A DNA stretch of 21,187 nucleotides, from IMG/VR virus record IMGVR_UViG_3300027777_001013, positions 1 to 21,187 of that record. One strand, written 5' to 3'. The notes below the pieces were generated by a model. It ran no database searches. It saw only the letters and a list, made by a program, of their open reading frames with translations, and was not told the origin of the DNA. Made by a program: the position numbers and the translations under genes. Positions 14,255 to 20,188 of the stretch are shown piece by piece; the stretch's first letter is position 1, and the number at the start of each line of letters is the position of its first letter. The DNA is from a virus.

Positions 14255-14504
14255 ACTACCCAATGTCATTGAGCAAATAGATGAAGCGACTAAGCAAATC
14301 TATGACCCCAATACTATTTGGTTAGAGGCAATGCAGTTTGCTGATTATGTTTCACAGTTCGGTAAACATTTGCAAGAGAATCATGGACCTGATTGCGTTG
14401 AGGAAATTGCACAGCAGTTAATAAATATATCTGAGTCATTTAAATTCATGGGCGAAGGTGCATTAAAAGTTATAGACGAGACGGAGGAAATACATGGCTC
14501 ATAG
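14205..14504 (+). CDS. Hypothetical helical protein, about 99 aa (start uncertain)
   Basis: The frame extends upstream to 14079, but that part is a shifted reading of the preceding gene. The first plausible starts are GTG 14193, ATG 14205 and ATG 14214. The product is acidic and almost entirely helical ('PKEIQEVILSELPNVIEQIDEATKQIY', 'CVEEIAQQLINISESFKFMGEGALKVIDE') with no recognised motif. It overlaps the glycosyltransferase start by 11 bases. A protein-protein role is possible. Evidence that it is real comes from its protein-like composition and from the operon packing. Confidence 0.5.
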   Translation: MQKMKVPKEIQEVILSELPNVIEQIDEATKQIYDPNTIWLEAMQFADYVSQFGKHLQENHGPDCVEEIAQQLINISESFKFMGEGALKVIDETEEIHGS

Positions 14505-15240
14505 TTCTAACGAAACACTATCTATTGGATGGTGTGACAATGGTATGGTGGATGGTAAGTTCACAGAAGGTTTGATGTACACAACCATTACTGCACCTAC
14601 GCGTAAGTTGGCAGTCAACAATGCTATTCGTGTGCAAGGTAATCAAATTGGCAGACAACGACAGGCTCTGCTTGACATGTGGTATGACCAAGTAAAGACC
14701 GACTGGTTGCTGTGGGTGGACTCTGACATTGTGCTCACCCTTGATGTGCTTGAGATGTTGTGGAAAACAGCAGACAAAATAGCGCGACCAGTTGTATCGG
14801 GTGTGTACTTTATTTCCAAGCAGATGGAGTCATCGTTGATGCAACCTATGCCCGCACTATTCAATGAGACTGGTGATGAGTTTCAGATTAGATACCTTCA
14901 CCCACTACCAGCCAGTGAAGTTGTTGAGGTTGATAACGCAGGGCTTGGCTTGACTATGATGCACCGCAGTGTGGTTCCTTTATTAAGACAGAAGTTCCCT
15001 AATGAATCTATGTTTGCTGAGATTGAAAACCTTGGTGACAAGTTTGTTGGTGAGGACATTGTGTTCTTCCGTAAGTTAAAAGCAGCAGGTGTCAAGGTAC
15101 ATGCACATACAGGTGCACGGGTCAAGCACATGAAGCGCTTTGCCTATGATGATAACTACTATGCACTGTACTGGCAGGCTGCTCAAGCAGCAGAGCGACA
15201 GGCAAAGGAGAAGGCTAATGACAACACAGCAAAAGAGTAA
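14494..15240 (+). CDS. GT-A family glycosyltransferase, 248 aa
   Basis: ATG 14494 follows GGAGG (in GACGGAGGAAATAC). 'WLLWVDSDIVL' (71-81) contains the DxD metal/nucleotide-sugar site (D76-S-D78) after the usual 'R.....AL..W' helix. 'NAGLGLTMMHRSVV' and 'FVGEDIVFFRKLKAAGVKVHAHTGARVKHM' provide the acceptor region and the ED motif found in family-2-like transferases. There is no membrane helix, so it works in the cytoplasm. Phages use such enzymes to glycosylate modified DNA bases, virion proteins or host surfaces. Its place between DNA-metabolism genes makes DNA modification worth considering, but no base-hydroxymethylating enzyme is visible in this window. Confidence 0.75.
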   Translation: MAHSSNETLSIGWCDNGMVDGKFTEGLMYTTITAPTRKLAVNNAIRVQGNQIGRQRQALLDMWYDQVKTDWLLWVDSDIVLTLDVLEMLWKTADKIARPVVSGVYFISKQMESSLMQPMPALFNETGDEFQIRYLHPLPASEVVEVDNAGLGLTMMHRSVVPLLRQKFPNESMFAEIENLGDKFVGEDIVFFRKLKAAGVKVHAHTGARVKHMKRFAYDDNYYALYWQAAQAAERQAKEKANDNTAKE

Positions 15241-15583
15241 CAAGCGTAGGGGTGCAGCCTTTGAGATTGACTTGGCTGACCATCTTGTTGAAGGAGAATA
15301 CGAAGCGCAACGCTTGCCTCGTGCTGGTCGCAACGACATTGGTGATGTCTTTCTTAAGACAGTAAATGATTCGTATGTCATTGAAGCCAAGGCACCACGG
15401 CGTGATGGCAAGATAGATTTATCTGGCTGGATTCGTGAGGCTATGGTTGAGGCAGAGAACTATCGCATCTCCAAGAAATTAAAGGTAGCACCTACGCCAT
15501 TGGTTATTATCAAGGCATCTAACAAGGGGATTGAGGAGTCGTATGTAGTGCAAAGACTTAGTGATGCTCTTGCAAAACTCTAA
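15218..15583 (+). CDS. Holliday-junction-resolvase-like PD-(D/E)XK nuclease, 121 aa
   Basis: ATG 15218 is preceded by AAGGAG (about eight bases) and lies inside the end of the glycosyltransferase gene. The fold signature is complete: 'KRRGAAFEIDLADHL' with E16, 'RAGRNDIGDVF' with D43, 'YVIEAKA' with E56-x-K58, then a basic helix. This order matches archaeal Hjc and phage resolvases of the VRR-NUC/HJR group, which cut branched DNA before packaging. The enzyme is small, as expected for a dimer. The motif TTAAGACAG lies inside the gene at 15354. Confidence 0.8.
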   Translation: MTTQQKSNKRRGAAFEIDLADHLVEGEYEAQRLPRAGRNDIGDVFLKTVNDSYVIEAKAPRRDGKIDLSGWIREAMVEAENYRISKKLKVAPTPLVIIKASNKGIEESYVVQRLSDALAKL

Positions 15584-15953
15584 GCATGACCTCGCTAAAG
15601 TATTAGAACACTATGGCTTTGATATTCCACAGGGTAGGCGTGGCTGGATAACAGTACGCTGTGCCTTCCACGGCGACAGAGTAAAATCTGCTCGTCTTAA
15701 TACAGAAAACGGTGGGTTCCGTTGCTTCGGCTGTGACATGGCGGGAGATGTGTACTCAATTATTATGAAGAAAGAAGGAGTTACTTTCAATGAGGCTAAG
15801 CAAATCGCAGAGAGAATTACTGGAGAGAGCAACGGAGAACTACGCTCAAAACCTAGAGGAGATTCTTCCGTATCTGGAAACGAGAGGTATCACTCAACCG
15901 ACCGCAACTATGTTTCGCCTCGGCTTCGTAAAAACTCCAGAGGTGGGGCATGA
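15564..15953 (+). CDS. Primase zinc-finger subunit (DnaG N-terminal type), 129 aa
   Basis: Residues 1-87 form the CHC2 zinc domain of DnaG-type primases: C33-x2-H36 in 'VRCAFHGD' and C54-x2-C57 in 'GGFRCFGCDMAGDVYSII', then the 'GVTFNEAKQIAERI' helix. The catalytic TOPRIM part is in the next gene, in a different frame (+1). From about residue 88 the product is Ser/Arg/Asn-rich and looks like a by-product of the overlap. GTG 15561 is an alternative start; neither has a clear ribosome site. It overlaps the resolvase gene by 20 bases. Either the primase works as two polypeptides, or a frameshift (real or a sequence error) joins them. Confidence 0.75.
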   Translation: MLLQNSKHDLAKVLEHYGFDIPQGRRGWITVRCAFHGDRVKSARLNTENGGFRCFGCDMAGDVYSIIMKKEGVTFNEAKQIAERITGESNGELRSKPRGDSSVSGNERYHSTDRNYVSPRLRKNSRGGA

Positions 15954-16410
15954 GCCATACATTGGTAAGTTATCTATCCCATACCTGACACCATCAGGCA
16001 CCATTGACATACGCTTTCGTGCCTTAAGTCCTGATGCTACGGGTCCGAAGTATATGTCTCGACCTGGGGCTACTACTCACATCTTTAATATCAACGCATT
16101 GGGTAATGCTGATGACACGCTAGTGGTATGTGAAGGTGAATTAGATACAGTCATTGCTACACAAGCAGGCTTCACCGCAGTGGGATTGCCAGGGGCTAAC
16201 AACTGGAAACCTTTTTACTCTCGCGTGCTTGCTGATTGGGGCAAGGTAATCTTACTTTGTGATGGTGACAACGCAGGGCGTGAGATGGCTAAGAATCTAA
16301 GTCGTGAGTTGGATAATGTGTTCCCTGTTTTTATGCCTGAGGGACAAGATGTTAATGATGTGTACCTTGCCGAAGGTGCAGACGGGTTGCGTAAGAGGGC
16401 TGGTGTCTAG
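15790..16410 (+). CDS. Primase catalytic (TOPRIM) subunit, 206 aa
   Basis: ATG 15790 has its own AAGGAG at 15775-15780, nine bases upstream, although it lies 164 bases inside the zinc-finger gene. Residues 8-35 ('RELLERATENYAQNL', 'YLETRGIT') and 'MFRLGFV' correspond to the start of the DnaG RNA-polymerase domain. 'LVVCEGELDTVIA' (E115) and 'ILLCDGDNAGREMA' (D158, D160) are the TOPRIM metal ligands, and 'EGQDVND' closes the domain. The helicase-binding C-terminus of cellular DnaG is absent, as usual in phages. It should prime replication with the zinc-finger protein and the DnaB-like ATPase. Confidence 0.83.
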   Translation: MRLSKSQRELLERATENYAQNLEEILPYLETRGITQPTATMFRLGFVKTPEVGHEPYIGKLSIPYLTPSGTIDIRFRALSPDATGPKYMSRPGATTHIFNINALGNADDTLVVCEGELDTVIATQAGFTAVGLPGANNWKPFYSRVLADWGKVILLCDGDNAGREMAKNLSRELDNVFPVFMPEGQDVNDVYLAEGADGLRKRAGV

Positions 16411-16797
16411 GTGGCTAACCTCTCATCCTTTGACCTTGACTTTGGATATGGTAAGGGTGGCGAGAACTTAGTAGAAGAACTACTCACCAAAGGTAGAACA
16501 GTAGAAGTAAAGCGCGACCGCAAATGGCACATGACTGGCAACTTATATGTTGAAGTTGAGTGTTGGTATCAGAGGTCGCAGTCATGGGAACCATCGGGTT
16601 TGATGGCAAGTGAAGCAGATTACTGGGCGTTTGTATTGGAGCACGGCGTACTTATGGTGCCTCGTTCTCATGTACACTATGCATTAAGACACAATGGTAG
16701 AGAGATTACATGTGAGATTCCCCCGAACAGAAGCAAGGGCTATCTCATTACAGTTGATGATTTACTAGAGGCAATGAGGAAACTTAAAAATGAGTGA
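16411..16797 (+). CDS. Small PD-(D/E)XK nuclease-like protein, 128 aa
   Basis: The GTG start directly follows the primase stop. 'LDFGYGKGGENLVEELLTKGRTVEVKRDRKWHMTGNLYVEVE' (about 9-50) holds E18, then E32-x-K34, an arrangement like that of small resolvase-type endonucleases. The following 'SGLMASEADYWAFVL' and a strand-rich C-terminus resemble phage proteins of about 120 residues that I recall being labelled as nucleases. It overlaps the sigma-like gene by eight bases. If active it is the third PD-(D/E)XK protein in this operon. The role (resolvase, DNA repair or host DNA degradation) is open. Confidence 0.6.
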   Translation: MANLSSFDLDFGYGKGGENLVEELLTKGRTVEVKRDRKWHMTGNLYVEVECWYQRSQSWEPSGLMASEADYWAFVLEHGVLMVPRSHVHYALRHNGREITCEIPPNRSKGYLITVDDLLEAMRKLKNE

Positions 16798-17449
16798 GAA
16801 GGATGCGTTGTGGGAAGTTGTCTATCGGTGTGCTCGTGCATCGGCAACTAGATGTAATCGCATACACCGCAACTTAGTCACCACTGATGATGTGTTCCAA
16901 CACCTGAACCTATGGGCGCTAGAACATTGGCATAAGATTGAGGAGTGGGAAGAACAACAGTCGTTGGTATTCAAACTCAAGCGCACCTTTAACAATGAAG
17001 CGCAGAAGTATGCAGCGAAAGAGCGTGCATATAAGAGCAAGTCCACACCATCGGATGCGTTCTACTATACACATGAGATACTACAAGAGTTACTCAAAGA
17101 TGTATGGAACTACATGTATTGGGCTGACTCTATTTCACATAACCCTGAGGGTGAGTTCGTTAGTAAGACATCAAAGCCTAGCGAGGGTATGAATCGTGAG
17201 GCTATGCTGTCAGATGTATCGTTCGGTCTTAAGAAACTAAATAAGCAAGACCAGTTGCTATTGAATCGTAGGTTTGCAGATGGAGGTATAGACATAGATG
17301 CATTGGCTATCGAGTATTCCGTTAGTGACGAGGCTATTCGTAAGAGGGTTTCTCGTGCGCTTACAAAGTTACAAGAACGATTGGGTGGTGAACAACCACA
17401 ATGGAACAACCGCAGATACCGCAAACCCGACAAGGAGCAAGAGCAATGA
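16790..17449 (+). CDS. Sigma-70-like factor with region-4 HTH, 219 aa
   Basis: The C-terminal part 'LKKLNKQDQLLLNRRFADGGIDIDALAIEYSVSDEAIRKRVSRALTKLQERL' (about 148-198) is a sigma region-4 helix-turn-helix: a dimer-like first helix, 'iDalAieysVSdeaIRKRVsRA' as the turn and recognition helix, and a closing helix. The N-terminal 110 residues are helical and Trp-rich ('DDVFQHLNLWALEHWHKIEEWEEQ') and could be a diverged region 2. Phages use such factors to redirect host RNA polymerase. ATG 16790 overlaps the previous gene by eight bases. Its end (ATGA) overlaps a tiny gene. A transcription factor without sigma activity is the alternative. Confidence 0.72.
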   Translation: MSEKDALWEVVYRCARASATRCNRIHRNLVTTDDVFQHLNLWALEHWHKIEEWEEQQSLVFKLKRTFNNEAQKYAAKERAYKSKSTPSDAFYYTHEILQELLKDVWNYMYWADSISHNPEGEFVSKTSKPSEGMNREAMLSDVSFGLKKLNKQDQLLLNRRFADGGIDIDALAIEYSVSDEAIRKRVSRALTKLQERLGGEQPQWNNRRYRKPDKEQEQ

Positions 17450-17574
17450 CAATAACAAGTGAGTTTAATTGGCGTATGTTTTGTATTGGTGTAGTCCACT
17501 ATAAGAATCTCAAGTGCGTAGAGTTCTACCTCGGTGGCTTAGCCGTTGGGATTTGGTGGGGTATCGCTAAGTGA
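17446..17574 (+). CDS. Tiny hypothetical protein, 42 aa
   Basis: ATG 17446 forms an ATGA overlap with the sigma-like gene and has AAGGAG about ten bases upstream (in GACAAGGAGCAAGAGCA). The stop TGA at 17572-17574 overlaps the GTG of the next gene. The product is Trp/Cys/Gly-rich with a hydrophobic C-terminal half ('VEFYLGGLAVGIWWGIAK') that could touch a membrane. No family is recognised. The perfect packing between two genes is the main evidence. Confidence 0.55.
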   Translation: MTITSEFNWRMFCIGVVHYKNLKCVEFYLGGLAVGIWWGIAK

Positions 17575-18110
17575 TTATTGGATTGAGTGGATACGCACAG
17601 TCAGGTAAAGATGCAACATCTAATTTGTTGTGTCTTAATTACGAATACACACGCCGTGCTTTTGCTGACCCGATGAGACATGCTTTAACTATTATCAACC
17701 CTAAGTTGGATAGCATCACTCGTGTCTCTGATTATGTAGATGACTATGGCTGGGATATAGCAAAGAAGAATCCCGAAGTTCGCAGACTATTACAGGTACT
17801 CGGTACGGATTTTGGTCGCCGTATGATTGGCAATGATGTATGGATTAAGATGGCGATGTCTGACTTAAGACAGGGTGACCGCGTTGTTATCTCTGATGTT
17901 CGTTTTCCTAATGAGGCTCAAGCAATCAAGGCTATGGGCGGTAGCATGTGGCGTATTAACAGGCACAATCACAGTGCAGTTAACAATCATGCATCTGAAC
18001 GCGCTATGGATAACTACATGTTCGACCATGTGATTTACAATGACGGAACTCTTGATGACTTAAGTGATGAAGTATTTATGTTGGCTAAAGAACTCGGTCT
18101 TAATACATAG
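17571..18110 (+). CDS. Deoxynucleoside monophosphate kinase, 179 aa
   Basis: The GTG start at 17571 overlaps the previous stop (GTGA). 'IIGLSGYAQSGKD' carries the P-loop (about 7-14). 'RRAFADPMRHAL' (28-39), 'LLQVLGTDFGRRMIGNDVWIK' (73-93) and 'VVISDVRFPNEAQAI' (105-119) are the hallmarks of the phage dNMP kinase family (T4 gp1-like), which phosphorylates dNMPs for phage DNA synthesis. Length is within the usual range. This is the last gene of the rightward operon; a hairpin lies 45 bases downstream, before the converging WhiB gene. Confidence 0.85.
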   Translation: MIIGLSGYAQSGKDATSNLLCLNYEYTRRAFADPMRHALTIINPKLDSITRVSDYVDDYGWDIAKKNPEVRRLLQVLGTDFGRRMIGNDVWIKMAMSDLRQGDRVVISDVRFPNEAQAIKAMGGSMWRINRHNHSAVNNHASERAMDNYMFDHVIYNDGTLDDLSDEVFMLAKELGLNT

Positions 18111-18154
18111 AGAAACCCACCAGAGACAGGAGAGAATCTGATGGGCTTTTCTAT

Positions 18155-18194
18155 GTACACCAACCCCACGCTTCCCCTTCGGGGGCTGGTGTAC
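18155..18194. terminator. Hairpin between converging operons, probable bidirectional stop
   Basis: GTACACCA (18155-18162) pairs perfectly with TGGTGTAC (18187-18194). Inside, after an A-C mismatch, CCCC (18164-18167) can pair with GGGG (18182-18185); a competing small hairpin CCCC-TTC-GGGG lies within the loop. Neither strand has a proper T-run behind the stem, so it is not a classical intrinsic terminator. It could still block transcription or protect 3' ends of both mRNAs. Confidence 0.5.
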
Positions 18195-18206
18195 CTTAGA
18201 ATCATA

Positions 18207-18551
18207 TCATGTGTTGTGCTGTGGGTCAGATACCATGATGTTGTTGCGCTTGCGTATGGCGAACCGCTCGAAGGGTGTCGTTGCTCCCCATACTCCGTAC
18301 CTTTCCATCGCTACGCCCCACTCTAGGCAGGCTTCCATCACTGGGCAGTCCACACAGATACGCTTGAGTAACTCGGCTTCGCCTTCCTCAAACTTATCCT
18401 GTGCTGGGTAGAAGAACTCGGTGTCTATGCCTTGGCATGATGCACCCTTCCATTTGTTTGAGTCATACCTTAGGCGATAAGAGATAACCTGATTGCCTTT
18501 GTAACGAGATGTGCTCTGACTTAATACATGAAAGAACTTTATCTTAAACAT
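18207..18551 (-). CDS. WhiB-family Fe-S transcription regulator, 114 aa
   Basis: I use ATG 18551, in a TAATG junction with the upstream transglycosylase gene; a GTG at 18560 is the alternative. The four cluster cysteines are C39, C66, C69 and C75 ('ASCQGIDTEFF' and 'RICVDCPVMEACLEW'), followed by the WhiB turn 'RYGVWGATT' and a basic C-terminal tail ('FAIRKRNN'). WhiB proteins are confined to actinobacteria and their phages, bind a [4Fe-4S] cluster and act with the main sigma factor. The WhiB of mycobacteriophage TM4 represses host whiB2 and causes superinfection exclusion. It is the last gene of the leftward operon. Confidence 0.9.
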   Translation of the reverse strand: MFKIKFFHVLSQSTSRYKGNQVISYRLRYDSNKWKGASCQGIDTEFFYPAQDKFEEGEAELLKRICVDCPVMEACLEWGVAMERYGVWGATTPFERFAIRKRNNIMVSDPQHNT

Positions 18552-18991
18552 TAGTACCACCCCATCGCAAGGTGATGAGCATAAGCCTTGCAGATTGCGC
18601 CTTTGCCATAGTGTCTATCTATGTACTTGAGTCCAGCATCTACCTGCTTATATCCGTCTTGCGTGGGGAGGGTGTTGATGTTGCGCCATGTGCTTGGCTT
18701 TAGTTGTGCGATACCCATGGCTCCGCCATTTTTGTTGAGCGCATGCGGTCGCCAGTTACTCTCGCGTATCCACAATTCATAAAGACATGGATACTGTTCC
18801 AGTTCGTTGCGTGCTATCAACCTGTCCAATGCATAGCGTTGATAATCATTCTGATAGTAAGCAACTATCTTGCCATAAGGCGGTGTCTTAAATGGTGATG
18901 CTGGCTTAAGACATAGAATAAGTCCTAAGATAATTGCTGTTGCTATCCACAGTCGGGCGTGTGGGTGAATCTGTCTTAAGTCATTACGCAT
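18551..18991 (-). CDS. Membrane-anchored lytic transglycosylase (SLT type), 146 aa
   Basis: ATG 18991 overlaps the previous gene by eight bases; an in-frame ATG at 19021 would add ten residues. Residues 13-29 ('RLWIATAIILGLILCLK') are a signal or anchor helix. Then come 'CLYELWIRESNWRPHALNKNGGAMGIAQLKPSTW' (69-102) with the catalytic Glu77, the 'GAMGIAQ' loop, and 'DAGLKYIDRHYG' near the end. This is the lysozyme-like SLT fold, which cuts glycan strands of peptidoglycan. The gene is far from the late lysis module and lies among early-type genes, so a role in cell-wall remodelling or entry is as likely as lysis. The motif TTAAGACAG follows its start. Confidence 0.83.
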   Translation of the reverse strand: MRNDLRQIHPHARLWIATAIILGLILCLKPASPFKTPPYGKIVAYYQNDYQRYALDRLIARNELEQYPCLYELWIRESNWRPHALNKNGGAMGIAQLKPSTWRNINTLPTQDGYKQVDAGLKYIDRHYGKGAICKAYAHHLAMGWY

Positions 18992-19160
18992 TACTGTCCA
19001 ACTTTCTCTCGGCTTCGGCATGCAAGAAACTATCTATTGCTTTTTCTTCCATCTCTTTCTGCTTATCTGTGCAGTAATCACACTTTTCATACATGTAGTT
19101 CATTACCTTGGGGTTGGTCACTACTGTGCCACAACCAAGGCATTGCATGAGGATAGTCAT
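18984..19160 (-). CDS. Small two-knuckle zinc protein, 58 aa
   Basis: ATG at 19160 has AAGGAG five bases upstream and forms an ATGA overlap with the previous gene. Cysteines C7/C10 ('QCLGCGTVV') and C27/C30 ('KCDYCTDK') form a likely zinc ribbon. The last 28 residues are a charged helix ('KQKEMEEKAIDSFLHAEAERKLD'). Function unknown; small phage zinc proteins often bind host proteins or nucleic acid. Its stop overlaps the transglycosylase start. Confidence 0.65.
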   Translation of the reverse strand: MTILMQCLGCGTVVTNPKVMNYMYEKCDYCTDKQKEMEEKAIDSFLHAEAERKLDSNA

Positions 19161-19438
19161 GGCATCTCCTTCTTGGTGTGTGCCTCCAATGAATCAAGGA
19201 AATATCCCACACTCATGGTTCCTTCTTCGTCAATCCTATCTGCCCAATGTGGTGCCTCAATCCATCTACCTTCAAGGTCAAGCCATTGAATCTCAAAGCC
19301 ATCGTGGTCATCCCAATGTAGGATAACTCGTATCTCTTTGCCATCAAAGGTGAGGTTCATGTCTTTGTCGTATGCAGTTTGTGTCTTAAGTAATGCTCCG
19401 ACCTCTATTCCTTTTAGTTCTACTTCATGTATTGCCAT
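19157..19438 (-). CDS. Hypothetical protein, 93 aa
   Basis: I choose ATG 19438, which follows GGGAG (in GATGGGAGAACAGTAAG) and lies one base after the upstream stop. The longer frame to 19543 only re-reads the previous gene. The product is acidic, mixed alpha/beta, with 'LTFDGKEIRVILHWDDHDGFEIQWLDLEGRWIEAPHWADRI', a Trp- and Asp-rich strand region. No family recognised. The sequence CTTAAGACA, one base different from the repeated motif, encodes 'LLKT' near residue 18. Confidence 0.6.
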   Translation of the reverse strand: MAIHEVELKGIEVGALLKTQTAYDKDMNLTFDGKEIRVILHWDDHDGFEIQWLDLEGRWIEAPHWADRIDEEGTMSVGYFLDSLEAHTKKEMP

Positions 19439-19439
19439 C

Positions 19440-19604
19440 TTACTGTTCTCCCATCTCGTCATGTAATCTGTCAGGGTCAGGCTCTCCGCAATCGCAGTTA
19501 CCGCAATCGCAGTGTGACTCCCCATCTTTTGCTTCGCATACATCGCATGGTTGGTTGATACCTAAGGCAACATCGTCACCTTCTAGGTAGCGTGGCTCAC
19601 TCAT
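19440..19604 (-). CDS. Cysteine-rich acidic mini-protein, 54 aa
   Basis: ATG at 19604 follows ACAGGAGAAAACAA, the ribosome-site cassette repeated in this operon. Six cysteines lie in 20 residues: C20, C23, C32, C34, C37 and C39 ('CDVCEAKDGESHCDCGNCDC'), in an otherwise acidic chain. This resembles a compact metal-binding knot, and no known family comes to mind. It overlaps its upstream neighbour by four bases and ends one base before the next ATG. Confidence 0.6.
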   Translation of the reverse strand: MSEPRYLEGDDVALGINQPCDVCEAKDGESHCDCGNCDCGEPDPDRLHDEMGEQ

Positions 19605-19750
19605 TTGTTTTCTCCTGTCTGTAGTTTGTTTTCGTACTGTTCCATTATTGCATGCCAGTAATCAAAGTCTTTATCATTTGTGCTGGCGTTTCGTTGCTCT
19701 CTTGCTCGCTTAGCAAGGGTGCGTGTGGCTTTCATCTCTAGTGAATTCAT
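19601..19750 (-). CDS. Small basic helical protein, 49 aa
   Basis: ATG at 19750 forms an ATGA overlap with the previous gene, and its own stop forms the same with the next. The N-terminal half is basic ('MKATRTLAKRAREQRN'), the C-terminal half contains 'DFDYWHAIMEQYENKL'. The last residues 'LQTGENK' are encoded by the ribosome site of the following gene. Function unknown. Confidence 0.55.
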   Translation of the reverse strand: MNSLEMKATRTLAKRAREQRNASTNDKDFDYWHAIMEQYENKLQTGENK

Positions 19751-20040
19751 GATTCATCTTCTGTCTTAAGCACTGACAATAAAGATTCAAGGTGGTTAAG
19801 TGCCTGTTGCTTGCGCTTGTAGTTAGTACCTAGCATTTCGTTAGCCTTCTTAAGTGTGCTACCTCGTGCTGTCATCTTCATTCCTGTCTTAAGTTCTAAC
19901 TTAATCCACGATACGAGAGAGACGAGAACATATAAGTCCACGCCAATACCGCTTGCGCTGGTCATCTCTCCGTTCTCGTTGAAGTCCATGTGCTTATGAC
20001 CTTCGGTGATTGCTTCTAGTGTGCGCTCTGGTAGTGCCAT
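19747..20040 (-). CDS. Hypothetical protein, 97 aa
   Basis: ATG at 20040 follows CAGGAGATAACTAAC. The longer frame to 20073 re-reads the end of the upstream gene. The chain has a middle hydrophobic stretch 'VDLYVLVSLVSWIKLEL' (perhaps an amphipathic helix), followed by basic 'KMTARGSTLKKANEMLGTNYKRKQQALNHLESLL'. The motif TTAAGACAG occurs twice here (19884 and 19761), encoding 'LKTG' and 'LKTE'. No known family. Confidence 0.6.
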   Translation of the reverse strand: MALPERTLEAITEGHKHMDFNENGEMTSASGIGVDLYVLVSLVSWIKLELKTGMKMTARGSTLKKANEMLGTNYKRKQQALNHLESLLSVLKTEDES

Positions 20041-20041
20041 G

Positions 20042-20188
20042 TTAGTTATCTCCTGTCTTAAGTAGTAATTCATTGGCTAATTCAATGGCTCTTTGCTTGG
20101 TTGCTACGCAGTAAATCTGGCAGTTAATCTTAGGGTTGAGCGCCACGCGCCACTCTTTACCTGACTTATAGATTGCTACTTCGCTCAT
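20042..20188 (-). CDS. Small hypothetical protein, 48 aa
   Basis: ATG at 20188 lies in a TAATG junction, with GACAGGAGATAACT as ribosome site. The product starts 'MSEVAIYKSGKEWRVALNPK' (two strands) and continues into a helix 'KQRAIELANELLLKTGDN'. The compact strand-strand-helix pattern would make a small folded domain. Its last six residues are the same as those of the upstream gene because both are encoded by the same junction sequence. Function unknown. Confidence 0.58.
   Translation of the reverse strand: MSEVAIYKSGKEWRVALNPKINCQIYCVATKQRAIELANELLLKTGDN

Noticed and set aside
15140-15217. Long form of the resolvase-like gene
   Set aside because: It overlaps the glycosyltransferase in another frame. 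ATG 15218 has AAGGAG and begins just before the conserved domain.
18155-18194. tRNA or other stable RNA gene
   Set aside because: The stem-loop is too short and lacks clover-leaf arms and a T-loop sequence.
18141-18326. Plus-strand frame of 61 residues
   Set aside because: About 120 bases are antisense to WhiB, and the sequence is not protein-like after the first 20 residues. Kept only as a finding because of its ribosome site.
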